Position numbers and translations under genes: made by a program. A stretch of 42,122 nucleotides of DNA from Pseudomonadota bacterium (GTDB taxonomy: Bacteria; Pseudomonadota; Gammaproteobacteria; Xanthomonadales; Xanthomonadaceae), in the NCBI GenBank assembly GCA_023430045.1, contig JAEZCF010000143.1:1-42122 (forward strand), read 5' to 3'. Shown here piece by piece: positions 1 through 7,941 of the stretch. A model generated the notes under the pieces. It had not been told where the DNA came from. It saw only the letters and a program-made list of their open reading frames with translations, and did not search any database. Within the stretch, counting starts at the first letter, position 1. Every line of letters starts with the position of its first letter.

Positions 1-120
1 GGCCGGCTCGCGGACGTCATGCATCGCCTGGAGCCGGCCAGCGGCCGGCACTACCGCACTACCGGTACTACCGGCACGGCCGGCAACGGGATCGTCCCTG
101 CGCTTGCCGCCGCTGGATGA
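1..120 (+). CDS. Possible 3' end of an upstream gene (partial)
   Basis: Frame 1 is open from the first base to a TGA at 118-120 and would encode about 39 residues. The tail is rich in Gly, Thr and Ala and contains three copies of ACTACCG (50-56, 58-64, 67-73) that read as His-Tyr-Arg-Thr-Thr-Gly-type residues. I do not recognise a family. The frame is too short to separate from chance in GC-rich DNA, so the alternative is plain intergenic sequence upstream of mfd. Confidence 0.25.
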   Translation, partial: GRLADVMHRLEPASGRHYRTTGTTGTAGNGIVPALAAAG

Positions 121-144
121 CGCGGCCGCCACGTTGCGGTCTGC

Positions 145-150
145 TAAAAT
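145..150 (+). promoter_or_regulatory. Candidate -10 element of mfd, possibly leaderless
   Basis: TAAAAT at 145-150 is a good match to the sigma-70 -10 hexamer and is the only AT-rich patch here. The mfd ATG starts at 160, only nine bases after it, and there is no purine-rich ribosome binding site between them. If this hexamer is used, transcription would start almost on the start codon, giving a leaderless or nearly leaderless mRNA. No convincing -35 lies 17 bases upstream. Confidence 0.35.
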
Positions 151-159
151 CGACGGTTC

Positions 160-3100
160 ATGTCACGCACCTCCTATCCCGCTCCGCCGCTGCCACGTCC
201 TGGACAGCTCCGCGCCTGGTGGCGCGCTCCCGCTTCGGCGACAGCGCTGGCGTGGTACATCGCCCGCGCGGCACAGTCGCACGACGGGCCGTTGCTGGTG
301 GTCGCGCGCGACAACCATGGCGCGAACCAGATCGAAGCGGACCTGCACACCCTGCTGGGCAGTGCCGGCGATGTACCGATCGTGGCCTTCCCGGACTGGG
401 AAACCCTGCCCTACGATGCCTTCAGCCCGCACCCGGACATCATTTCCCAGCGCCTGGCGGCGCTGCACGCCCTGCCCGCGCTCAAGCGCGGCATCGTCGT
501 GGTGCCGGTGCAGACGCTGCTGCAGCAGTTGGCCCCGCTCAAGTACGTCATCGGCGGCAGCTTCGACCTGACGGTTGGGCAGCGACTGGATCTGGATGCG
601 GAAAAGCGCCGCCTGGAATCGGCCGGCTACCGCAACGTGCCGCAGGTGATGGACCCGGGTGATTTCGCCGTGCGTGGCGGCCTGCTGGATGTCTATCCGA
701 TGGGTGCCGATGCGCCGCTGCGGGTGGAACTGCTGGACGAAGACATCGATTCGATCCGCGCCTTCGATCCGGAATCGCAGCGTTCGCTGGACAAGGTCGA
801 GGCCGTGCACATGCTGCCCGGCCGCGAAGTGCCGCTGGACGATCTCAGCGTCTCGCGGGTGCTCGCTACGCTGCGCGAACGCTTCGACGTGGATACCCGC
901 CGCAGCGCGCTGTACCAGGATCTCAAGGCCGGCATCGCACCGGCCGGCATCGAGTATTACCTGCCGCTGTTCTTCGACCAGACCGCGACCCTGCTCGATT
1001 ACCTGCAGCCCAACGTACTGCCGGTGCTCGCGCCGAACGTGTTCGATGCTGCGGCCGCCTTCTGGGCGCAGACCCAGAACCGCTACGAACAGCGCCGCCA
1101 TGACGTGGAGCGCCCGCTGCTGGCGCCGGAAGAGCTGTATGCCAGCCCCGAGCAACTGCGCGCCACGCTCAACGGCCTGGCCCGCGTTGAAGTCTGGCCG
1201 CCGGATCACGACCGCATCGGCGATGCACAGCCGCTGGGCGACCAGCCCCTGCCTCCGCTGCCGGTCGCCGCGCGCGATGCGCCGGCCGGGGAAGCGCTCA
1301 AATCCTTCATCGGGCATTACCCGGGCCGGGTGCTGATCGCCGCCGATTCCGCCGGCCGCCGCGAAGCGCTGCTGGAAGTGCTGCTCGCCGCGGAGCTGAA
1401 GCCGCCGGTGGTCGCCGACCTGCCCGGCTTCCTGGCCGATGACAGCGTGCGCTTCGGCATCACCGTGGCGCCGCTTGAAGACGGCTTCGCGCTGGAGAAC
1501 CCGCCGATCGCGGTGCTCACCGAGCGCCAGCTGTTCCCGGAACGGGCCGGCCAGCAACGCCGCAGCCGCCGTGCCGGGCGTGAGCCGGAAGCCATCATCC
1601 GCGACCTAGGCGAGCTCAGCGAAGGCTCGCCGATCGTGCACGAAGACCACGGTGTTGGCCGCTACCGCGGACTGATCGTGCTCGATGCCGGCGGCATGCC
1701 GGGCGAGTTCCTGGAAATCGAATACGCCAAGGGCGACCGCCTATATGTGCCGGTCGCCCAGCTGCACCTGATCAGCCGCTACTCCGGCGCCTCGCCGGAA
1801 ACCGCGCCGCTGCATTCGCTCGGTGGCGAGCAGTGGACCAAGGCCAAGCGCAAGGCGGCCGAGAAGGTCCGCGACGTCGCCGCCGAACTGCTGGAAATCC
1901 AGGCGCGCCGCCGTGCCCGTGCCGGCCTTGCGCTGCATGTGGACCGCGCGATGTACGAGCCGTTCGCGGCCGGGTTCCCGTTCGAGGAGACGCCCGACCA
2001 GCTGGCCGCGATCGACGCGACCCTGCGCGATCTGGCCAGCAGCCAGCCAATGGACCGTGTGGTCTGCGGCGACGTCGGCTTCGGCAAGACCGAGGTCGCG
2101 GTGCGCGCCGCGTTCGCCGCCGCCAGCGCCGGCAAGCAGGTCGCGGTGCTGGTGCCGACCACGCTGCTGGCCGAACAGCACTACCGCAACTTCCGCGATC
2201 GCTTTGCCGATTGGCCGCTCAAGGTGGAGGTGCTGTCGCGCTTCAAATCCACCAAGGAGATCAAGGCCGAACTGGAGAAGGTCGCGGCCGGCACCATCGA
2301 TGTGATCGTCGGTACGCACCGGCTGCTGCAGCCGGACGTGAAGTTCAAGGATCTGGGCCTGGTCATCGTCGATGAAGAGCAGCGCTTCGGTGTGCGCCAG
2401 AAGGAAGCGCTCAAAGCGATGCGCGCCAACGTGCACCTGCTCACGCTGACCGCCACGCCGATCCCGCGCACGCTCAACATGGCCATGGCCGGGCTGCGCG
2501 ATCTGTCCATCATCGCCACGCCGCCGCCGAACCGCCTGGCGGTCAAGACCTTCATCACCGCCTGGGACAACGCGCTGCTGCGCGAGGCGTTCCAGCGCGA
2601 GCTGGCCCGTGGTGGCCAGCTGTACTTCCTGCACAACGACGTGGAGAGCATCGGCCGCATGCAGCGCGAGCTGGCCGAGCTGGTGCCCGAGGCCCGCATC
2701 GGCATCGCGCACGGGCAGATGCCCGAGCGCGAGCTGGAGCGGGTGATGCTCGACTTCCAGAAGCAGCGCTTCAACGTGCTGCTGTCGACCACGATCATCG
2801 AATCGGGCATCGACATCCCCAACGCCAACACCATCATCATCAACCGTGCCGACCGCTTCGGCCTGGCCCAGCTGCATCAGCTGCGCGGTCGCGTCGGCCG
2901 TTCGCACCATCGCGCCTATGCCTATCTGGTGGTGCCGGATCGCCGCGCCATCACGCCCGATGCCGAAAAACGCCTGGAAGCCATTGCCTCGATGGACGAA
3001 CTGGGCGCCGGCTTCACCCTGGCCACCCATGATCTGGAAATACGTGGCGCCGGCGAGCTGCTGGGCGAGGATCAGAGCGGGCAGATGGCCGAGGTGGGCT

Positions 3101-3627
3101 TCAGCCTGTACACCGAGCTGCTGGAACGCGCCGTGCGCAGCATCCGCCAGGGCAAGCTCCCGGACCTGGATGCAGGCGAGGAGGTACGTGGCGCGGATGT
3201 CGAGCTGCACGTACCTTCGCTGATTCCGGAGGATTACCTGCCGGACGTGCATACCCGCCTGACCTTGTACAAACGCATTTCCAGCGCACGTGACAGCGCC
3301 TCGCTGCGCGAGCTGCAGGTGGAGATGATCGATCGTTTCGGCCTGCTGCCGGATGCTGCAAAGCACCTGTTCGCCATTGCCGAACTGAAGCTGCAGGCCA
3401 ACGCACTGGGCATCCGCAAGCTGGATCTCGGTGAGGCCGGCGGCCGCATCGTCTTCGAAGCGAGGCCGAACATCGACCCGATGGCGGTCATCCAGCTGAT
3501 CCAGAAGCAATCGAACCTGTACAGCATGGACGGACCGGACAAGCTGCGCATCAAGCACCCGCTGCCACTGCCGGAAGACCGTTTCAACGCCGCGCGCGCC
3601 CTGCTGACCACGCTCGCGCCGGGCTGA
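160..3627 (+). CDS. mfd: Transcription-repair coupling factor Mfd
   Basis: Mfd binds RNA polymerase stalled at DNA lesions, pushes it off by ATP-driven translocation and recruits UvrA through its UvrB-like N-terminal module. The 1155-residue product matches the usual Mfd length. The N-terminal third carries the UvrB-homologous region (VGSFPDWETLPYD-type start, near residues 65-80). The RNA polymerase-interacting domain follows around 490-560 (HEDHGVGRYRGL). The RecG-like translocase has Walker A GDVGFGKT at 637-644 and a DEEQ box at 738-741, then helicase motifs III-VI (TATPIPRTL, ESGIDIPNANT, QLRGRVGRS). The C-terminal TRCF regulatory domain (PEDYLPDVHTRLTLYKR) is intact. ATG 160 gives the canonical N-terminus although no ribosome binding site precedes it. 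It converges with the M13 peptidase gene. Confidence 0.97.
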   Translation: MSRTSYPAPPLPRPGQLRAWWRAPASATALAWYIARAAQSHDGPLLVVARDNHGANQIEADLHTLLGSAGDVPIVAFPDWETLPYDAFSPHPDIISQRLAALHALPALKRGIVVVPVQTLLQQLAPLKYVIGGSFDLTVGQRLDLDAEKRRLESAGYRNVPQVMDPGDFAVRGGLLDVYPMGADAPLRVELLDEDIDSIRAFDPESQRSLDKVEAVHMLPGREVPLDDLSVSRVLATLRERFDVDTRRSALYQDLKAGIAPAGIEYYLPLFFDQTATLLDYLQPNVLPVLAPNVFDAAAAFWAQTQNRYEQRRHDVERPLLAPEELYASPEQLRATLNGLARVEVWPPDHDRIGDAQPLGDQPLPPLPVAARDAPAGEALKSFIGHYPGRVLIAADSAGRREALLEVLLAAELKPPVVADLPGFLADDSVRFGITVAPLEDGFALENPPIAVLTERQLFPERAGQQRRSRRAGREPEAIIRDLGELSEGSPIVHEDHGVGRYRGLIVLDAGGMPGEFLEIEYAKGDRLYVPVAQLHLISRYSGASPETAPLHSLGGEQWTKAKRKAAEKVRDVAAELLEIQARRRARAGLALHVDRAMYEPFAAGFPFEETPDQLAAIDATLRDLASSQPMDRVVCGDVGFGKTEVAVRAAFAAASAGKQVAVLVPTTLLAEQHYRNFRDRFADWPLKVEVLSRFKSTKEIKAELEKVAAGTIDVIVGTHRLLQPDVKFKDLGLVIVDEEQRFGVRQKEALKAMRANVHLLTLTATPIPRTLNMAMAGLRDLSIIATPPPNRLAVKTFITAWDNALLREAFQRELARGGQLYFLHNDVESIGRMQRELAELVPEARIGIAHGQMPERELERVMLDFQKQRFNVLLSTTIIESGIDIPNANTIIINRADRFGLAQLHQLRGRVGRSHHRAYAYLVVPDRRAITPDAEKRLEAIASMDELGAGFTLATHDLEIRGAGELLGEDQSGQMAEVGFSLYTELLERAVRSIRQGKLPDLDAGEEVRGADVELHVPSLIPEDYLPDVHTRLTLYKRISSARDSASLRELQVEMIDRFGLLPDAAKHLFAIAELKLQANALGIRKLDLGEAGGRIVFEARPNIDPMAVIQLIQKQSNLYSMDGPDKLRIKHPLPLPEDRFNAARALLTTLAPG

Positions 3628-3636
3628 GGCATTCCA

Positions 3637-3709
3637 CTGGTGGGGAACAACCATTCCCCCTGGTGGGTGACGAACGTTCCGCTGGTGGGTGACGACCGTT
3701 GGTCGTCAC
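3637..3709. repeat. Three tandem ~22-base units ending in a perfect hairpin
   Basis: Starting ten bases after the mfd stop, three imperfect units of 21-23 bases begin with CTGGTGGG (3637-3659, 3660-3681, 3682-3702). The third continues into a perfect 9-base stem with a 3-base loop: GTGACGACC (3689-3697), GTT, GGTCGTCAC (3701-3709). It lies between two convergent genes (mfd and the M13 peptidase), so it may act as a bidirectional terminator or mRNA 3'-end stabiliser. Unit order and decay suggest local duplication. Confidence 0.7.
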
Positions 3710-3749
3710 GCTCCATTGCAAGGCCCTGTCACGCTGTGCGGCAAAGCAC

Positions 3750-3807
3750 AGCCGGGCAGAGCCCGGCTCCAGCCTGGTCTGCACAGCCGGGCAGAGCCCG
3801 GCTCTAC
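3750..3807. repeat. Two SMAG-type (GTAG) palindromic elements
   Basis: The palindrome AGCCGGGCAGAGCCCGGCT occurs twice, at 3750-3768 and 3785-3803, separated by 16 bases. The second copy is followed by CTAC at 3804-3807, which is GTAG at the 5' end of the other strand. That is the hallmark of the short palindromic elements described in Stenotrophomonas maltophilia. They sit 10 bases past the stop of the M13 peptidase gene. Paired copies in such elements often fold into one larger stem-loop and mark gene 3' ends. Confidence 0.75.
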
Positions 3808-3816
3808 GTCAGATGG

Positions 3817-5913
3817 TTACCAGATCACCACGCGCTTGTCGTCGGCACGCACCATCGGCTGCCCTGCCTTGCACTCGAACGCCGCTGCGAACGATGGCAT
3901 GTTCGACGGCGCACCGTTGGCACGGAAGTTCGCCGGTGCATGCGGATCGGTATTCAGACGCACGCGCAGCTCGCCATCGGTGAAGTTGCGGCGCCACACC
4001 GTGGCCCAGTTCATGAAGAACCGCTGGTCCTGGGTGTAGCCATCCACGTCCACGTTCTTCGCCGGGTCTTCCTTCAGCGCCATCTGCAGCGCGTCGTAAG
4101 CGACGGTCAGGCCGCCCAGGTCACCGATGTTCTCGCCCAGGGTCAGCTTGCCCTTGACGTTCACGCCTGGCAGCGACTCATAGCCATCGAACTGCGCGAC
4201 CAGCTGGTCGGTGCGCTCGGTGAACGCCTTGCGGTCGGCGTCGGTCCACCAGTTGTCGAAGTTGCCGTTGGCGGCGAACTGGCTGCCCGAATCGTCGTAG
4301 CCGTGCATCATCTCGTGGCCGATGACCGCACCGATGCCACCATAGTTCAGCGCCGGATCGGCCTTGGCATCGAAGAACGGCGGCTGCAGGATGGCGGCCG
4401 GGAACACGATCTCGTTCTTGGTGGCGTTGTAGTACGCATTGACGGTCTGCGGGGTCATGCCCCACTCGGTCCTGTCCACCGGCTTGCCGATCTTGTCCAG
4501 CATGTAGCGGTAGTTGTACGCGCGTGCCGCCTGCATGTTGCCCAGGTAGCTGTCGCCGTTGGTCTGCAGCCCCGACCAGTCACGCCACTTGTCCGGATAA
4601 CCGATCTTCGGGGTGAAGCTGGCCCACTTCTCCAGCGCCTTCTTGCGCGTGTCCTCGCCCATCCACTCCAGCTTCTCCAGGCGTGCCTTGAGCGCTTCGG
4701 ACAGGTTTTCCACCAGATGCTGCATCTGTTCCTTGGATTCGGCCGGGAACACCGCGTCCACGTACAGCTGGCCCAGTGCTTCGCCCATGCCTCCGTTCAC
4801 GGCGTCCAGCACGCGCTTCCAGCGCGGCTGCATTTCCTGCTGGCCACGCAGGGTCTTGCCGTAGAAGTCGAAGTTGGCCTTCTCGATGTTGCTGGCCAGA
4901 TAAGGCGCGGCGTCATCGATGGCATGGAAGCGCAGGTAGGCCTGCCAGGTGCTGGCCGGCACATCGGCGAGCATCCTGTCCACTTCCTGGAAGAACTGCG
5001 GCTGGGCCAGCGAGAACTTCTGCGCAGCCGGTACCTTCAGCGTGTCGAACAGCGCGGTCCAGCTGAAATTCGGGGTCAGCCTGTCCGCATCGGCAGCGCT
5101 GAGCGGGTTGTAACGCTTGGACGGATCACGCATTTCAATGCGTGACATCGACGCCTTGGCCAGGCGCGTCTCGAAGTCCATCACCGCGCTGGCCTGCGCC
5201 TTCGCCTGGGCGGCATCGACGCCGGAAAGCGTCAGTACTTCGGTGATGTAGGCGACGTAGGCATCGCGGATCTTCGCCTGCGATGCATCGAAGTAATATC
5301 CCTTCTCTGGCAGGCCCAGGCCGCTCTGGCCAACATAGGCGATGACGTTGCCCGAATCCTTGTAATCGGCATTGGCGAACAGCGAGAACAGCACGCCCTT
5401 GCCTTCGGCCTGGCTGTCGCGCAGGTACTGGGTGATCGCGGCGGTATCGCCCAGGCCGGCGATCCTGTCCAGCTGCGGCTGCAGCGGAGCGAGGCCGGCA
5501 GCATCGATCTTCGCCTCGTCGTTGCCCGTCTTCCAGATGTCCCCGATCTTCGCATCCACTGAGCCGGCCTTGGCTTCACGGTCGGCCGCCTGCTGGACCA
5601 GCACGTGCTGCACTTCCAGCGAACGCTCGCGCAGGATCTCGAAGCTGCCCCAGGTGGTCTGGTCGCCCGGAACCGGATTGGCGCCCAGCCATTTCTGGTT
5701 GACGAAGGCGTTGAGGTCGGTACAGGCCTGGACGCTGGTGTCCAGGTCGGCGGTGTCGAGGGCGATCAGCGGGGTCTTGATCTGCGACTGATCGAACGCC
5801 GGCTTTGCGGCCTCCGCGGTGGCTTCTGGCGCGGTTTCAGTCTTGCCACAGGCGGCCAGCGACGCAGCGATGGCAACGGTCAGGCACAGCGGGGCCAGGG
5901 TGCGGAACTTCAT
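3817..5913 (-). CDS. M13 family zinc metallopeptidase, lipoprotein (PepO/neprilysin-like)
   Basis: The product is a 698-residue M13 (neprilysin-type) endopeptidase that would cleave oligopeptides in the periplasm or at the cell surface. The N-terminus is a lipoprotein signal (MKFRTLAPLCL then the lipobox LAAC). The zinc site HEMMH is at 533-537, and the third ligand lies in GENIGD at 593-598 (Glu594 with the supporting Asp). The M13 substrate-binding motif NAYYN is followed by EIVFPAAILQPPFF. The C-terminus ends in the family-typical short VIW. I chose the ATG at 5913 because GGAGAG precedes it and the signal peptide starts there; an in-frame upstream start would add 26 non-signal residues. 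The gene lies downstream of gpmA on the same strand, after a hairpin. Confidence 0.93.
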   Translation of the reverse strand: MKFRTLAPLCLTVAIAASLAACGKTETAPEATAEAAKPAFDQSQIKTPLIALDTADLDTSVQACTDLNAFVNQKWLGANPVPGDQTTWGSFEILRERSLEVQHVLVQQAADREAKAGSVDAKIGDIWKTGNDEAKIDAAGLAPLQPQLDRIAGLGDTAAITQYLRDSQAEGKGVLFSLFANADYKDSGNVIAYVGQSGLGLPEKGYYFDASQAKIRDAYVAYITEVLTLSGVDAAQAKAQASAVMDFETRLAKASMSRIEMRDPSKRYNPLSAADADRLTPNFSWTALFDTLKVPAAQKFSLAQPQFFQEVDRMLADVPASTWQAYLRFHAIDDAAPYLASNIEKANFDFYGKTLRGQQEMQPRWKRVLDAVNGGMGEALGQLYVDAVFPAESKEQMQHLVENLSEALKARLEKLEWMGEDTRKKALEKWASFTPKIGYPDKWRDWSGLQTNGDSYLGNMQAARAYNYRYMLDKIGKPVDRTEWGMTPQTVNAYYNATKNEIVFPAAILQPPFFDAKADPALNYGGIGAVIGHEMMHGYDDSGSQFAANGNFDNWWTDADRKAFTERTDQLVAQFDGYESLPGVNVKGKLTLGENIGDLGGLTVAYDALQMALKEDPAKNVDVDGYTQDQRFFMNWATVWRRNFTDGELRVRLNTDPHAPANFRANGAPSNMPSFAAAFECKAGQPMVRADDKRVVIW

Positions 5914-5930
5914 GGGACTCTCCGGCAGGT

Positions 5931-5955
5931 AATCCCCGAGAGTAGCCCGGGGATT
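5931..5955 (-). terminator. Hairpin between gpmA and the M13 peptidase gene
   Basis: An 8-base perfect stem, AATCCCCG (5931-5938) with CGGGGATT (5948-5955), encloses a 9-base loop. It lies 56 bases past the gpmA stop and 17 bases upstream of the M13 start on the same strand. No T-tract follows, so it could equally be a structured leader of the peptidase mRNA. Confidence 0.4.
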
Positions 5956-6011
5956 GCTGGCGGCGGACGGGCCAAAGGTCACAGGCCGCACGCCGGCACC
6001 GGCGCGCGGCT

Positions 6012-6761
6012 CTACTTCGCCTTGCCCTGGTTGGCCACGGCTTCGGCAGCCTTGCGCGCCGCTTCGGGATCGCCCAGATAACGATAGGACTGCACCGCCA
6101 GCGTGTCGTCCAGTTCGAAGAGCAGCGGGATGCCGGTCGGGATGTTGAGCTCGAGGATTTCCTCGCGCGACACGTTGTTGAGGTACTTGTACAGCGCGCG
6201 CAGCGAGTTGCCATGCGCGGTGACCAGCACGGTCTTTCCGTCCTTCAGCTGCGGCGCGATGGCATCGAACCAGTAAGGCAGCACGCGCTCCAGCGTGGTG
6301 GCCAGCGATTCGGTGCCAGGCAGCGCGTTGCGGTCAAGGGTGGAATAGCGGCGGTCGTGGACCGGATGCCCGGGATCCTCGATATCCATCGCCGGCGGCG
6401 GGATGTCGTAGGAACGGCGCCAGATCTTGACCTGGTCCTCGCCGTGCTTGGCGGCCGTCTCCGCCTTGTCCAGGCCCTGCAGGCCACCGTAATGACGCTC
6501 GTTGAGGCGCCAGCTCTTGCTGACTGGCAGCCAGTCCTGGTCCAGTTCGGCCAGCGCACCCTGCAGGGTGTGGATGGCGCGCTTCAGCACCGAGGTGTGG
6601 GCAACATCGAACTGCAGGCCTTCCTCGCGCATCAGGCGGCCAGCGGCGGCCGCTTCCTGGCGTCCCTTGTCGGTGAGTTCGACATCGACCCAGCCGGTGA
6701 AGCGGTTGTCCAGGTTCCACTGGCTCTGGCCGTGGCGCAACAGTACGAGTTTACGGGTCAC
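6012..6761 (-). CDS. gpmA: 2,3-bisphosphoglycerate-dependent phosphoglycerate mutase
   Basis: GpmA interconverts 3- and 2-phosphoglycerate in glycolysis and gluconeogenesis through a phosphohistidine intermediate. The catalytic motif LVLLRHGQSQWN puts the phosphorylated His at residue 10. The second catalytic His is residue 183 in VTAHGNSLRAL, and LNERHYGGLQG carries the substrate-binding region. I place the start at the GTG ending at 6761 because it yields 249 residues, the normal size of the family, begins VTRKLVLLRHG as in homologues, and has GGAG about 10 bases upstream. An open ATG farther upstream would add 47 unrelated residues. The cation exporter gene ends 55 bases upstream on the same strand, so co-transcription is possible. 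Confidence 0.95.
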   Translation of the reverse strand: MTRKLVLLRHGQSQWNLDNRFTGWVDVELTDKGRQEAAAAGRLMREEGLQFDVAHTSVLKRAIHTLQGALAELDQDWLPVSKSWRLNERHYGGLQGLDKAETAAKHGEDQVKIWRRSYDIPPPAMDIEDPGHPVHDRRYSTLDRNALPGTESLATTLERVLPYWFDAIAPQLKDGKTVLVTAHGNSLRALYKYLNNVSREEILELNIPTGIPLLFELDDTLAVQSYRYLGDPEAARKAAEAVANQGKAK

Positions 6762-6816
6762 TGCGGGGTCTCCAGCAAGGGAAAGGCAGGCCGCTAGTGT
6801 AGCGCCGCTGGCAGGG

Positions 6817-7770
6817 TCAGCGGTGCACGTGACCATGGTGGCCATGCCCGTCGGCGTGGTCATATGTCTTCGCCACCGCTCCCACCGCGCAGGCATCGCC
6901 ACAATGGTCCGCTTCCACCTGCAGCGTCACGTGATCGATGCCATGCCGCTCATGCAGCTCGCCGGCCAGCTCGCGGCGCACGGCCTCGGCGTCGCTGCCG
7001 TCGGCCAGCACAATGTGCGCGCTCAATGCCGGCGTGCTGGATGCCAGCGCCCATACGTGCAGATCGTGCACGTCCATCACCGCAACATGCGCGCACAGGC
7101 TGGTGCGTACATCGTCCAGCACGATGCCCTTGGGCACGCCTTCCAGCAGCACGTTGACTGCTTCGCGCAGCAGCACCCATGTGCGTGGCAGTACCCACAG
7201 GCCGATCAGCACGGCCAGGATCGGATCGATCGCCTTCCAGCCGGTCCAGCGGATCAGCAGCGCGCCGATGATCACCGCCACCGAGCCCAGCATGTCCGCC
7301 CACACTTCCAGGTAGGCGCCCTTTACGTTGAGGCTCTCGCCACTGCCGGCCTTCAGCAGCCGCATGGCGACCAGGTTCACGCCCAGGCCGATCGCCGCGA
7401 TCACCAGCATGCCGGTGGAGGCGATGTCCTGCGGCTGGCGGAATCGTTCGACGGCTTCCCAGAGAATGTAGGCGGCCACCACGAACAGCATGCCGCCGTT
7501 GAACAGCGCGCCCAGCGCTTCCAGGCGTGCGTAGCCATAGGTGCGTCGCGCATCGGGCGGGCGGCGGCTGAGACGCACGGCGACCAGGGCGATCATCAGC
7601 GCGAGCGTATCGGTGGCCATGTGCGCCGCGTCGGACAGCAGCGCCAGGCTGTTGGTGACGAACGCGCCGATGACTTCCACCAGCAGGAAGGTGGCGGTCA
7701 GGGCGAGCGCCCACCACAGGGGTTTTTCGTGGCGGATCTCGCTGGGCAGGTGGTCGTGGTCGTGGCCCAT
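6817..7770 (-). CDS. Cation diffusion facilitator (CzcD-like metal/H+ antiporter)
   Basis: This 317-residue inner-membrane protein should export divalent metals (Zn, Co, Cd) in exchange for protons. His-rich stretches occur at the N-terminus (MGHDHDH) and the C-terminus (HADGHGHHGHVHR). The TM2 metal site is LLSDAAHMATD (Asp47, His50, Asp54). The TM5 site reads GAYLEVWADMLGS, where the His of ZitB-type HxxxD sites is a Glu, as I recall for CzcD-like members. TM3 has the typical YGYARLEALGALFNG. The C-terminal cytoplasmic domain has the usual alternating-strand fold (DVHDLHVWALAS). The ATG at 7770 has AGGAG 10 bases upstream. Substrate specificity cannot be read from sequence alone. Confidence 0.9.
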   Translation of the reverse strand: MGHDHDHLPSEIRHEKPLWWALALTATFLLVEVIGAFVTNSLALLSDAAHMATDTLALMIALVAVRLSRRPPDARRTYGYARLEALGALFNGGMLFVVAAYILWEAVERFRQPQDIASTGMLVIAAIGLGVNLVAMRLLKAGSGESLNVKGAYLEVWADMLGSVAVIIGALLIRWTGWKAIDPILAVLIGLWVLPRTWVLLREAVNVLLEGVPKGIVLDDVRTSLCAHVAVMDVHDLHVWALASSTPALSAHIVLADGSDAEAVRRELAGELHERHGIDHVTLQVEADHCGDACAVGAVAKTYDHADGHGHHGHVHR

Positions 7771-7875
7771 CGTGGGTCTCCTGTACGTTGCGTGCAGGCT
7801 ACGCCGGAGCGCCGGGGGATACCATCACAGGCGTTATAACATCGCGGGTCCGCGCTGATGCCCCGGGCCGCGTGG

Positions 7876-7929
7876 AGCGGGGCCCTGCCCCGCTTCGCCC
7901 TGATTCGAGCAGCCGGGCAGAGCCCGGCT
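7876..7929. repeat. Terminator-like hairpin plus one SMAG-type element
   Basis: AGCGGGG (7876-7882) and CCCCGCT (7888-7894) form a 7-base stem with loop CCCTG. It is followed at 7911-7929 by AGCCGGGCAGAGCCCGGCT, the same palindrome as at 3750 and 3785. Both lie just past the stop of the FepA-like receptor gene and upstream of the cation exporter, so they probably form the 3' end of the receptor transcript. Confidence 0.65.
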
Positions 7930-7941
7930 CCACGTGGGTTG

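Noticed and set aside
50..73. Tandem ACTACCG repeat as a functional array
   Set aside because: Only three copies with uneven spacing (8 and 9 bases), probably part of a coding tail or chance.
1741..3654. 637-codon open frame on the minus strand inside mfd
   Set aside because: It lies antisense to a complete, well-recognised mfd, has a Gln/His/Arg/Gly/Ala composition typical of GC-rich antisense frames and shows no known motif.
3640..5145. 501-codon plus-strand frame across the repeats and the M13 peptidase gene
   Set aside because: It is antisense to the peptidase with its HEMMH site; the product is rich in Val, His and Arg without domains.
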